NCBI GenBank assembly: GCA_963775825.1
Contig: CAVZKY010000042.1
Location: 1-64,000, forward strand
Length of the DNA: 64,000 nt
Origin: Bog-532 sp963775825
Lineage (GTDB): Bacteria > Actinomycetota > Actinomycetes > Streptosporangiales > Streptosporangiaceae
Direction of reading: 5' to 3'
In this document: positions 44,587-53,995 of the stretch, piece by piece
How the letters are laid out: each line of letters opens with the position of its first letter
Position numbering within the stretch: the stretch's first letter is position 1
Made by a program: the position numbers and the translations under genes
Notes under the pieces: model-generated
Databases searched by the model: none
Told to the model about the DNA's origin: nothing
Seen by the model: only the letters and a program-made list of their open reading frames with translations

Positions 44587-46095
44587 TCACGGTGCCGGGT
44601 GCGAGGCCGCAGGTGCCGCCTCGCCTGGACTTGGTGCTTCCGTGGCGTCGATTGGCTTGCGGGGGATGAGGACGGCGAGGACCAGGCCGATAAGGGTGAA
44701 CACGAGCATCATCGTGAGGGCAACGGCGAAGGGCCTTCCCTCAGGCAGCTTGACGGCGACCAGGACCGAGCCGACCAGGGCGGTGCCGAGTGAGGATCCC
44801 AGGTTGGAGACGCTGCGGGACAGGCCGGATATCTCGCCCTGATCCCGGTCGGGGAAGCTGGACTGGACCACGTTGACCGAGGAGGTCAGCATGGTCCCGA
44901 CCCCGGCGCCGAACAGCAGCAGCCCGGGTATCCATCGCCAGATGCCCGCGTGCGCCCGGACCAGGACCAGCAGCAAGATCATGCCGACCACGGTGATCAG
45001 GAAGCCGGCGATGATCAGCCACCGCTGCGGGTGCCGCCGGGCGAACCGGTCGGCGCCGGCCGAGGCGGCCAGGATCCCGATGGTGGCCGGGGTGAGCATC
45101 AGCCCGGTCTGGATCGGGCTGTAGTGGTTGACCTCCTGCAGGTACACCGAGACGGCGAAGAAGGATCCTTGCAGGATCAGCCACTGGATGGTCTGGGTGC
45201 CCAGCCCCAGGTTGGCGACCTTGTTCCGGAACAGCCGCAGCGGCAGCAGCACGGGCCGTCCTTTTTTCTCGCTGGACCGGACGTGCAAGAAGAACCACAG
45301 CAGGAACAGCGCGCCGATGGCCACGTATATCCAGACCGGGGAGATCGAGCCCTTCGGTATCACCACCGTGCCGCCGATGCTGAAGTTCTGCCGCGACTTG
45401 CCGAAGCCGTAGGTCCGCGACTGCAGCAGCCCGAGTACCACAAAGAACAGCCCGGCGGCGGACAGCACCGCTCCGGTCAGGTCGAACCGCGGCTTGGGAC
45501 CGGGCTGAGCCGGGTCGGTGATCTTGCGGGCGAGCAGAATGATCCAGCCCACGACCAGGACCTGCAGCCCGAACGAGGCCCGCCAGCTGATCGCGCTGGT
45601 CACCAGGCCGCCGATCAGCGGCCCGGCGGCGGCGCCCAGGCCGCCCGCGCCGCTGACCACGCCGAAGTAGCGGGCGCGCGACTTGACGTCGGGGAAGGTC
45701 ACGGTGACCAGGATGTAGATGGGCGGGATCATCAGCGCCGAGCCCACGCCCTCTAGCAGCGAGTACCCAATGATCAGCAGTGGCAGTCCCTGCGACAGTG
45801 CCGCCAGCAAGCCACCGACAGCGTAGACGCCCAAGCCGATCACGAAGCACCGCTTGCGGCCCCAGATGTCGGTCAGCTTGCTGCCCGGGATCATCAGCGC
45901 CGCCATCGTGAGGGTGAACAGCGTGATCGCCGTCTGGACCCCGGCCACCGTCGTGCCCAGGTCCTTGGCGATCGGGGTAATCGCCACGTTCATGTTCGTC
46001 GCCGCGTAACTGGCGATGAACTGAGCCAGCGCCAGCGGCAGAATCATCGCCCGGGCAGCCTCGGCGCCCGCCTTAGGCCCGCTCGTGTCAGTCAT
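44587..46095 (-). CDS. MFS transporter, DHA2-like (14-TM)
   Basis: A drug/proton antiporter-like permease of 502 aa. It has motif A GSKLTDIWGRKR and motif C region GAGGLGAAAGPLIGG. The helix count is about 14. ATG 46095 follows GAGGGA. It is 80 bases from the GAP-family gene and could share its transcript. Confidence 0.88.
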   Translation of the reverse strand: MTDTSGPKAGAEAARAMILPLALAQFIASYAATNMNVAITPIAKDLGTTVAGVQTAITLFTLTMAALMIPGSKLTDIWGRKRCFVIGLGVYAVGGLLAALSQGLPLLIIGYSLLEGVGSALMIPPIYILVTVTFPDVKSRARYFGVVSGAGGLGAAAGPLIGGLVTSAISWRASFGLQVLVVGWIILLARKITDPAQPGPKPRFDLTGAVLSAAGLFFVVLGLLQSRTYGFGKSRQNFSIGGTVVIPKGSISPVWIYVAIGALFLLWFFLHVRSSEKKGRPVLLPLRLFRNKVANLGLGTQTIQWLILQGSFFAVSVYLQEVNHYSPIQTGLMLTPATIGILAASAGADRFARRHPQRWLIIAGFLITVVGMILLLVLVRAHAGIWRWIPGLLLFGAGVGTMLTSSVNVVQSSFPDRDQGEISGLSRSVSNLGSSLGTALVGSVLVAVKLPEGRPFAVALTMMLVFTLIGLVLAVLIPRKPIDATEAPSPGEAAPAASHPAP

Positions 46096-46360
46096 CGCCG
46101 TCCCTCGGCTAGCTTCCCGGCATCGGCCTGCTGCCTTGGCCTGGCACCCGCCAACCCGGGAGATACTACCGAAGTGGTTGATCAGGCTTCAGGGCCTATC
46201 CGGACAATCCGGTGCTACCCCTCCGGGGTGATGACGGGAACCCAGCCGCCGAGGATGCTTATACACGCTAGCGGCAAGTGAACGACAGGGCTCGAGGCGC
46301 AACCCCATGCGGCCCCAAACGTAGGGCGCCGCCGAGCCGGCGGCGGAAGGGCGGAACACC

Positions 46361-46471
46361 ATGCTCAGCGGGGAATGGCTGCGGCTGGACGAGGCGGATA
46401 CGGCCGGTGTTCCCTGGCAGCGCCGGGGCCCCTATCTCACAGCGGGTCGGCGGACGGGGGCGGCGCGATGA
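46361..46471 (+). pseudogene. N-terminal remnant of an MGH1-like glycosidase
   Basis: A 36-codon frame reads MLSGEWLRLDEADTAGVPWQ then RRGPYL before turning into an unrelated run to TGA. This is how MGH1-type glucosidases (partners of the following amylase in related genomes) begin. The rest, several hundred codons, is missing. The stop TGA overlaps the amylase ATG (ATGA), as in an operon junction. The 265 bases between the MFS gene and this fragment hold no other gene. Confidence 0.55.
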
Positions 46472-47945
46472 CGGGGTGGCCGGGCCAGCCGGTGATCTAC
46501 GAGATCAACACCGCGGTGTGGCTGGACGAGCTGGCCCGCGCGTCCGGGCGGCCGGTCACCCTGGCCGATGTGGCCGCCGCGGACTGGGATGCGGCCGTCC
46601 CGGACGGGGTGGACGCGGTGTGGCTGATGGGAGTGTGGACGCGTAGCCCGGCCGGGCTGGCGCTGGCGAACGCCAATGCCCAGCTGCAGACCTCGTTCGC
46701 GGACGCGCTGCCGGACGTGCGGCGCACCGACGTGATCGGGTCGCCGTACTGCGTGCGCCGGTACGTCGTCGATGCGGGCTTCGGCGGCCCCGACGGGCTG
46801 GCCGTGGCGCGGGCCGCCCTGGCGGCGCGCGGCGCGCGGCTGATCCTGGACTACGTGCCCAACCATGTCGCGCCGGATCACCCATGGGTGACCAGCCGCC
46901 CGGAGCTGTTCGTCCGCGGCGACGAGGATGACATCAGGGCCGACCCGGCGGGCTGGATCGCTGCGGCCGGTCAGGTGCTGGCCCATGGCCGCGACCCGTA
47001 CTTTCCGCCATGGCCCGATGTCGTGCAGCTGGACGCATTCTCCCCCGCCATGCGCGCCGCGACGGCCGGCACGCTCGCCGACATCGCCAGCCAGTGCGAC
47101 GGGATCCGCTGCGACATGGCCATGCTGATGATCAACCGCATCTTCGGCACGACCTGGGGCGACCGGGCCGGGCCCGAGCGGCCACGGAGTTCTGGCCAGC
47201 GGTCCTAGCGGAGCTGCGTGCCCGGCACCCGGACACGGTGATGATCGCCGAAGCCTACTGGGACAAGGAATGGGAGCTGCAGCAGCAGGGCTTCGGCTTC
47301 TGCTATGACAAGCGGCTCTATGACCGGATCATCGCCCAGGACGTGAGCGGCGTCCGCGACCATCTGCGCGGGGACCCGGGCTACCAAGCCAAGCTGGTGC
47401 GCTTCCTGGAAAACCATGACGAGCCCCGGATCGCCAGCTGCCTTCCCCGGGACGCCGAACGGGCCGCGGCCGTCGCTATCGCCACGCTGCCCGGCGCGAC
47501 CTTGTGGCACGAAGGACAGTTCGAGGGCCGGCGCGTGCGGCCACCCGTGTTCCTCTCCCGCCGTCCGGACGAACCGCCGGACGTAGAACTCGCCGGCTGG
47601 TACCGGTGCCTGCTGACCGCGGTCGACAGCCACAAGGTGCGGACCGGCGCGTGGCGGCTGCTCGAGGCCGGCGGCTGGCCCGATAACCAGTCCTGCCGCA
47701 ACCTGATCGCCTGGTCCTGGGCCGGGGAACACGACGGTGACCGGCACCTGGTGGTGGTCAACCTATCCGGCCAGCCGTCTCAGGCACGCATTCCGCTGGA
47801 CTGGCCCGACCTGCCCGGCCGTAGCTGGCAGCTCACCGACGTCCTCAGCCAGAACGTGTTCATGCGGGACGGCGGCGAGCTGGCCAGCTCCGGGCTGTTC
47901 GTCGACCTGGGACCGTGGCAGTTCCACCTCCTCGCCTGGCAATGA
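46468..47945 (+). CDS. GH13-like alpha-amylase-family glycosidase, frameshifted
   Basis: A (beta/alpha)8 glycosidase. VIYEINTAVWLDELAR starts it. Catalytic candidates are Asp in IRCDMAMLM, Glu in MIAEAYWDKEW and Asp in FLENHDEPR. A C-terminal beta domain ends at LLAWQ. At about 47175-47185 one base is missing (GAGCGGCC where GAGCCGGCC is expected); the downstream frame carries on normally. It would hydrolyse or transfer alpha-glucosyl units, perhaps of glycogen or trehalose. The single lesion may be an assembly error. Confidence 0.78.
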
Positions 47946-49759
47946 CCGATCACGGCGGGCGTGTGGTACATGTGTTCAGATGGCTGCCCGGCCTGGCGGC
48001 GGTGAGGTCCTACCGGCGCGAGTGGCTGACCAAAGACATCATCGCGGGGGTTGTCCTCACGACATTGCTGGTTCCGCAGGGCATGGCGTATGCGGAGCTG
48101 GCGGGCCTGCCGCCGATCACCGGCCTGTACACGTCGATTTTGTGCCTGCTCGGCTACGCGGTGTTCGGCCCGTCGCGGATCCTCGTGCTGGGCCCGGATT
48201 CGTCGCTGGGGCCGATGATCGCCGCGACGATCCTGCCGTTGGTCGGCGCCGACGGCAGTCCCGAACGGGCGATCGCGCTGGCATCGTTGCTCGCGCTCAT
48301 GGTCGCGGCGATCATGATCCTGGGGGCCGTGGCGAAGCTCGGCTTTATCGCCGACCTGATCTCCAAGCCGACGATGATCGGCTACATGAACGGCCTGGCG
48401 CTGACCATCCTGGTCGGGCAGCTGCCGAAGCTGTTCGGGTTCAAGGTCAGCGCCGAGGGCCTGATCCACGAGGTCACCGGCTTCGTCAAGGGACTGGCCC
48501 ACGGCGAGGCGGTCGCCGCCGCCGCCGCCGTCGGGATAGCCGGGATCGTGCTGATCCTGGTCCTGCAGCGGTGGCTGCCGAAAGTCCCGGCCGTGCTGAT
48601 CATGGTCGTGCTCGCGATCACGGCGACGTCGGTGTTCAGCCTGGCCGATCACGGCGTCAGCCTGGTCGGGGTGCTCCCCAAGGGGTTCCCGCCGCTGACC
48701 ATCCCGCACGTCCGGCTGGCCGACCTCGGGCCGTTGTTCGCCGGGGCGCTGGGCATCGCGCTGGTCTCGCTCGCCGACACGATTTCCACCGCGTCGGCGT
48801 TCGCGGCCCGCACCGGGCAGGAGGTCCGCGGCAACGGCGAGATGATCGGGATCGGCGCGGCCAACCTGGCCGCTGGTTTGTTCCAGGGCTTCCCGGTCAG
48901 CACCAGCGGGTCACGGACCGCGGTGGCCGAACGCTCGGGTGCGAAGACTCAGCTCACCGGGGTCACCGGCGCTGCCCTGATCATCTTGATGATCGTGCTG
49001 ATCCCGGGCCTGTTCCGCAACCTGCCCCAGCCCGCGCTGGCCGCCGTGGTGATCACCGCGTCGCTGTCCCTGGCCGACATCCCGGGCACGATGCGGCTGT
49101 GGCGGCAACGCAAGGCGGAGTTCGGGCTGTCGATCACGGCGTTCGGCGGGGTTGCCCTGCTCGGCGTGCTGCCCGGGATCGCGATCGCCGTGGCGCTGTC
49201 CATCCTCAACGTCTTCCGGCGGGCGTGGTGGCCGTACGACACGAAACTTGGGCGGGCGGAAGGGCTGGAAGGCTACCGGGACCTGCGCACCCATCCGGAG
49301 GCGCAGCAGCTGCCCGGCCTGGTGATCTACCGGTTCGACGCCCCGCTGTTCTTCGCCAACGCCAAGACCTTCCGCGATGAGGTAAGGCGGTTGGCCAACG
49401 CTGAGCCGAAGCCCACCTGGATCGTGATCGCGGCCGAGCCGGTGACCGACGTGGACACGACCGCATCCGATGTCCTGGAGGACCTGGACGAGGCGCTGAA
49501 CGCCGAGGGCATCAGCCTGGTATTCGCCGAACTCAAAGACCCCGTACGGGACAAGATAGAACGCTACGGCCTTACCCGCACGATCAACCCACGCCACTTC
49601 TTCCCCACCCTGGAATCCGCCGTCGCCGCCTTCCGCCAGGAGACCGGGGCCGAATGGACCACCGCCGGCCAGGCCACCGATCACCTCAAGGGACCAGGCC
49701 GAACCGACGCCGAAACGTGCCCGCCGGCGCCCATCGCCAAGAAGGAGCATCGGAGGTAG
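47942..49759 (+). CDS. SulP-family anion transporter with STAS domain
   Basis: A sulfate/bicarbonate-type transporter, 605 aa. Twelve or so helices begin near residue 30 (TTLLVPQGMAYAELAGLPPITGLY). A C-terminal STAS domain covers about 445-570 (GLVIYRFDAPLFFANAKTF; AEPVTDVDTTASDVL). ATG 47942 overlaps the amylase stop. Its GQEVRGNGEMIGIG motif is characteristic. It is followed 5 bases later by ppk2. Confidence 0.9.
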   Translation: MTDHGGRVVHVFRWLPGLAAVRSYRREWLTKDIIAGVVLTTLLVPQGMAYAELAGLPPITGLYTSILCLLGYAVFGPSRILVLGPDSSLGPMIAATILPLVGADGSPERAIALASLLALMVAAIMILGAVAKLGFIADLISKPTMIGYMNGLALTILVGQLPKLFGFKVSAEGLIHEVTGFVKGLAHGEAVAAAAAVGIAGIVLILVLQRWLPKVPAVLIMVVLAITATSVFSLADHGVSLVGVLPKGFPPLTIPHVRLADLGPLFAGALGIALVSLADTISTASAFAARTGQEVRGNGEMIGIGAANLAAGLFQGFPVSTSGSRTAVAERSGAKTQLTGVTGAALIILMIVLIPGLFRNLPQPALAAVVITASLSLADIPGTMRLWRQRKAEFGLSITAFGGVALLGVLPGIAIAVALSILNVFRRAWWPYDTKLGRAEGLEGYRDLRTHPEAQQLPGLVIYRFDAPLFFANAKTFRDEVRRLANAEPKPTWIVIAAEPVTDVDTTASDVLEDLDEALNAEGISLVFAELKDPVRDKIERYGLTRTINPRHFFPTLESAVAAFRQETGAEWTTAGQATDHLKGPGRTDAETCPPAPIAKKEHRR

Positions 49760-49764
49760 GCGAC

Positions 49765-50634
49765 ATGGCCAAGAGAAAGAAGAACAAGCATGAGCCGCAC
49801 GACGCGGAGGTCCCGGCGTCGTCGGCCACGGCGGGGCAGGAGGCCGAAGCCGGGCTGTCCGCGAGGATGAAGCGCAGGGAGTACGAACGGGAGATGAAGA
49901 TCCTGCATGGTCAGCTCGTCGCTATGCAGGAGTGGGTGAAGGAGTCGGGCGCCAAGATCTGCGTTGTGTTCGAGGGCCGGGACACCGCCGGCAAGGGGGG
50001 CACGATCAAGCGGATCACCGAGCGGGTCAGCCCGCGCGTGTTCCGGGTCGTCGCCCTGCCCACTCCCACCGAGCGGGAGAAGTCGCAGATGTACATGCAG
50101 CGGTACGTCCAGCACTTCCCGGCTGCCGGCGAGGTCGTGATCTTCGACCGCAGCTGGTACAACCGGGCCGGCGTCGAGCCGGTGATGGGCTTTTGCACGC
50201 CGGAGGAGACCGAGCGGTTCCTGCAGCTCGCGCCCGCCTTCGAGAAGGCCATGACCGATTCCGGGATCTTGCTGCTGAAGTACTGGCTCGAGGTCAGCCC
50301 GGGCGAGCAGACCCGGCGCCTGCAGCGCCGGATCGACGACCCGCGAAAGATCTGGAAGCTGTCGGCCATGGACCTGAAGTCCTACAGCCGCTGGTATGAC
50401 TACTCCAGGGCCAGGGACGCGATGTTCGCCGCGACCGACACGGCATGGGCCCCCTGGTACATCGCGGACGCCAACGACAAAAAGCGCGCCCGGCTCAACA
50501 TCATCAGCCACCTGCTGAACCGGGTCCCGTCCCAGCCGCTCGCCCACCGGGACATCACACTGCCCAAACGGCAGCGGCCCGGTGACTACCTGCCGCCGGA
50601 TCTTCCGTTGCGCTACATCCCGGCACCGTTTTAG
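49765..50634 (+). CDS. ppk2: Polyphosphate kinase 2
   Basis: Uses polyphosphate to phosphorylate nucleotides, or makes polyphosphate. Walker A GRDTAGKGG lies at 71-79, Walker B at VVIFDRSWYNRAGVE, with a lid KYWLEVSPGEQ. The N-terminal 35 residues are charged and variable. ATG 49765 follows CGGAGG. Adjacent to SulP and an antiporter, it may serve energy balance during stress or hypoxia; this is inference. Confidence 0.92.
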   Translation: MAKRKKNKHEPHDAEVPASSATAGQEAEAGLSARMKRREYEREMKILHGQLVAMQEWVKESGAKICVVFEGRDTAGKGGTIKRITERVSPRVFRVVALPTPTEREKSQMYMQRYVQHFPAAGEVVIFDRSWYNRAGVEPVMGFCTPEETERFLQLAPAFEKAMTDSGILLLKYWLEVSPGEQTRRLQRRIDDPRKIWKLSAMDLKSYSRWYDYSRARDAMFAATDTAWAPWYIADANDKKRARLNIISHLLNRVPSQPLAHRDITLPKRQRPGDYLPPDLPLRYIPAPF

Positions 50635-50734
50635 GGCTGGCAGCGAGTCACCACGGTGAGGATACTCCGAGATAGCTCGAACAGGATCTGGAAACCAGCC
50701 GCGAATATTTTCGCTTGTTATCCCGGGAGCTGAG

Positions 50735-51013
50735 ATGACCACCGTGCAAAATCCCGCGGAGAACCTCGCCTGGTACGCCGGGCCGGCGGAGGATGTGGCC
50801 GGGCAGCTGGGTGTCGACCCGGATGCGGGGCTGGACACCGGCGAAGCGGAGCGGCGGCTGGCCGAGTACGGGCCGAACGAGCTGCTGACTGAGCCGCCGC
50901 CGAGTCTATGGGCGGTGGCGCGGGGGCAGCCCCCGCGCGATCGCCGACGAGCTCGGCCTCGGGCCCGGCGTGATCACTGGCAGTACTCGCTTGTACCTGG
51001 AGGTCGCCAATAG
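50735..51013 (+). pseudogene. Internal-deletion remnant of a P-type cation ATPase
   Basis: The first 65 codons are the cytoplasmic N-terminal domain of P2-type ATPases (GLDTGEAERRLAEYGPNEL). After a junction near 50925 another frame reads AIADELGLGPGVITG, which fits the P-domain Ala/Glu-rich helix of the same enzymes. The membrane domain and the phosphorylated DKTGT are missing. Confidence 0.68.
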
Positions 51014-51033
51014 GCACGGAGGGGGGTGAGATC

Positions 51034-52305
51034 GTGAGCGTTTCCGACCTGGCCATCGTGGCAGCGCTGGTGTTCGGCTGGGGCGCGCTGTCGGCCCGGC
51101 TGGAACGGTTCGACGTCACCGCGCCGATCGCCTTCGTTGTTGCCGGGCTGCTGCTCACCCACGGGCCGCTGGCGTTCCTGAGCGTGACACCAAGTAAGGA
51201 GCTGATCAAGGAACTGGCGGAGTTCACCCTCGCGCTGGTCCTGTTCTCGGACGCATCGCGGGTCGGGCTGCACGGGCTGCGGGTGGATGCGGGCCTGTAC
51301 TTGCGGCTGCTCGGGGTCGCGCTGCCGCTGACAATTGGCCTGGGCACGCTGCTGGCGCTCGCCCTGGACCGCGGCGCCGGTATCTGGCTGGCGCTGCTGG
51401 TGGGGGCGGCGCTGGCGCCCACCGACGCCGCACTGGGCGCCGGCATGATAGCCAACCCGCTGGTACCGGCCCGGATCCGCCGGCTGATCAACGTCGAAAG
51501 CGGCCTCAATGACGGGATCGCCACGCCGTTTGTGTCGGTCGCCCTGGCGGGAGCGGCGACGGGAGGCCACATCGCCGGCCACGGTCCAGCCGCCGCGGTC
51601 GCCGAGCTGGCTCTGGGAATTCTCATCGGCGTGGCCGCGGGAGGTGCGGGTGGCCTGCTGGTGAACGCGGCACGCAAGCGGGGCTGGGTCGCCGAGGGCT
51701 TTGCCGGCCCGGCGGTGCTGGGCCTGGCAGCGTGCGCCTACGCATCCTCGGTGGCGCTGCACGGCAACGGGTTCATCGCCGCGTTCGTCGGCGGGCTCGC
51801 GTTCGGCACCACGGCTGGCCGGCGCGGCCAGCCCCTGATTCCGTTCGTCGAGGAAACCGGCGCGCTGGTGTCCCTGCTGGTCTGGCTGGCCTTCGGCGCT
51901 GTCGCAGTCGCACCCGCGGTGGAGGTCCTGACCTGGCAGATCGTCCTGTACGCGGTCCTCAGCCTCACGGTGATCCGGATGGTGCCGGTAGCCGCAGTAC
52001 TGATCGGCACACCGCTGGACCGGGCAACGATCGCCCTGGTGGCCTGGTTCGGTCCCCGCGGCCTGGCGTCGGTGGTGTTCTGCCTCCTCGCCCTGGAGGA
52101 GCTGGGTAGTGCAGCTGCCGATCACGCCGCCGCTGTCATCACGATCACCGTGGTGCTCAGCGTCATCGCCCACGGCGCCACGGCGGATCCGCTAGCCACC
52201 CGGTACGCGCGGCACCTCGCCCGTCAAGCAGGCCAGCGTGCCGACGCCGAAATTCCCGCCATACCGGAACGCAGGCTCATCCGCCGGACCGCCAGCGGTG
52301 GCTAA
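51034..52305 (+). CDS. CPA1-type Na+/H+ antiporter
   Basis: A twelve-helix cation:proton antiporter, 423 aa. The Asp motif LAPTDAALGAGMI and the ESGLNDGIATP motif are characteristic. GTG 51034 follows GGAGGGGGG. The C-terminus lacks a large regulatory domain. Confidence 0.85.
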   Translation: MSVSDLAIVAALVFGWGALSARLERFDVTAPIAFVVAGLLLTHGPLAFLSVTPSKELIKELAEFTLALVLFSDASRVGLHGLRVDAGLYLRLLGVALPLTIGLGTLLALALDRGAGIWLALLVGAALAPTDAALGAGMIANPLVPARIRRLINVESGLNDGIATPFVSVALAGAATGGHIAGHGPAAAVAELALGILIGVAAGGAGGLLVNAARKRGWVAEGFAGPAVLGLAACAYASSVALHGNGFIAAFVGGLAFGTTAGRRGQPLIPFVEETGALVSLLVWLAFGAVAVAPAVEVLTWQIVLYAVLSLTVIRMVPVAAVLIGTPLDRATIALVAWFGPRGLASVVFCLLALEELGSAAADHAAAVITITVVLSVIAHGATADPLATRYARHLARQAGQRADAEIPAIPERRLIRRTASGG

Positions 52306-52524
52306 AACGAAGGTTGCCTAGGTGAGAGCACGGCGCGAACGCGCAGGTCAAACGCAGCGAAGGATGGCAACCCCGCAGTCCGTCACGTGGCTGCCGTGGT
52401 TCACCCCCGTTGGGGGACGCCGACGCCCGCGTGGCGTGCTTATCTGGTAGTAGCACCAGGGGAGCCATCTGTGGTGCAGACCAGCCAGCGAGCATAGCCT
52501 CGCTGCGGCCCGGAGGGAGCGGAT

Positions 52525-53955
52525 ATGACGGTGACGACTCGACGGGGTCCCGCGCAGACCGGGACGGTGGAGCAACTGAGCCGCGCCGACCGGGTGGCAC
52601 GGGGGAAGGATGCCAGGGCGGTGGCCCCACTGGAGGCCCACGCGGAATTCGCCCCCGGCAAGTCGCGGGATCCGGTCGGGCTGCTGCTGGGGCAGGCAGA
52701 ATCGCGGGTGCCGGAGCTGATGCCGATCCGGCACGGCCGGATGCTGGTGTCGCCGTTCACGTTCTACCGGGGAGCGGCGCTGCCGATGGCGGCCGATCTG
52801 GCCGCAACCCCTGCGTCCGGGCTGCGGGTGCAATTGTGCGGGGACGCGCACCTGTCCAATTTCGGCGCGTTCGCCTCGCCGGAACGGCGGCTGGTCTTCG
52901 ATGTCAACGATTTCGACGAGACCCTGCCCGGCCCGTTCGAGTGGGACGTCAAGCGGCTGGCCGCCAGCCTGGCCGTAGCGGGACGGGACAACGGGTTCCC
53001 CGCCAAAGCCCGCCGCAAGATCGTCCTGGCGGCGGCCGAGGGTTACCGCACCGCGATGCGCGGCTTCGCGCAGCAGCCGTTCCTGGACGTCTGGTACGCC
53101 CACCTGGACATCGAGCCGGCCATCGGGGAGTTCAGGTCCCAGGTCAAGGCGGAAAGGTTCAAGGCCGCCGAGAAGCTGCTGGCCAAGGCCCACAGCAGCG
53201 ACAGCACGAAGGCGCTGGGCAAGCTGACCACCGTGGTCGACGGGCGGCGGCAGATCATCAGCGACCCCCCGATGATCGTCCCGATCGAGGAGGTCTTCGC
53301 CGAGGTGCAGACCGACGCGATCTACGAGCTGCTGCGCACCGTGCTGGGTAAGTACCGGGGCACCCTCCAGTCCGACCGCCGGCACCTGCTCGACCAGTTC
53401 ACGCTGGTCCAGGTGGCCCGCAAGGTGGTCGGGGTCGGCAGCGTCGGCACCCGCGCCTGGATCCTGCTGATGGACGCCGCCGACGGCGACGAGCCGTTGT
53501 TCCTGCAGGCCAAGGAGGCTCAGCCCTCCGTCCTGGCCGAGTATGCCGGGCAGAGCGAGTACAGCAACGAGGGCGAGCGCGTCGTCGCCGGGCAGCACCT
53601 GCAGCAGGCCCAAAGCGACATCTTCCTTGGCTGGGCCCGCGTCCCCGCCCCGGACGGGGTGGACCGCGACTTCTACGTCCGCCAATTGCGGGACTGGAAA
53701 TTCTCTGCGCCGATCGAGCAGATGCTCCCCGAAGGCATGACCATCTACGCCCACCTGTGTGGGTGGACCCTCGCCCGGGCGCACGCCCGTTCCGGTGACC
53801 GCATCGCCCTGGCCGCCTACCTCGGCGGCTCCGCCAAGTTCGACCGGGCCATCGCCGACTTCGCCGAAACCTACGCCGACCAAAACCAACGCGACTACGC
53901 CGCGCTCCAGACCGCCGTAAAAGAGGGCAGGGCTCAAGTCACGACCGAAATCTAA
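52525..53955 (+). CDS. DUF2252 family protein
   Basis: A 476-aa soluble protein with a kinase-like fold: RVQLCGDAHLSNFGAFASPE and LVFDVNDFDETLPGPFEWDVKRL. Its function is unknown. ATG 52525 follows GGAGGGAGC. The 219 bases upstream hold no gene. Confidence 0.85.
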   Translation: MTVTTRRGPAQTGTVEQLSRADRVARGKDARAVAPLEAHAEFAPGKSRDPVGLLLGQAESRVPELMPIRHGRMLVSPFTFYRGAALPMAADLAATPASGLRVQLCGDAHLSNFGAFASPERRLVFDVNDFDETLPGPFEWDVKRLAASLAVAGRDNGFPAKARRKIVLAAAEGYRTAMRGFAQQPFLDVWYAHLDIEPAIGEFRSQVKAERFKAAEKLLAKAHSSDSTKALGKLTTVVDGRRQIISDPPMIVPIEEVFAEVQTDAIYELLRTVLGKYRGTLQSDRRHLLDQFTLVQVARKVVGVGSVGTRAWILLMDAADGDEPLFLQAKEAQPSVLAEYAGQSEYSNEGERVVAGQHLQQAQSDIFLGWARVPAPDGVDRDFYVRQLRDWKFSAPIEQMLPEGMTIYAHLCGWTLARAHARSGDRIALAAYLGGSAKFDRAIADFAETYADQNQRDYAALQTAVKEGRAQVTTEI

Positions 53956-53995
53956 CCCCGCGATCTTCAGCGGCACCGAAGCGACATCCACCGCA

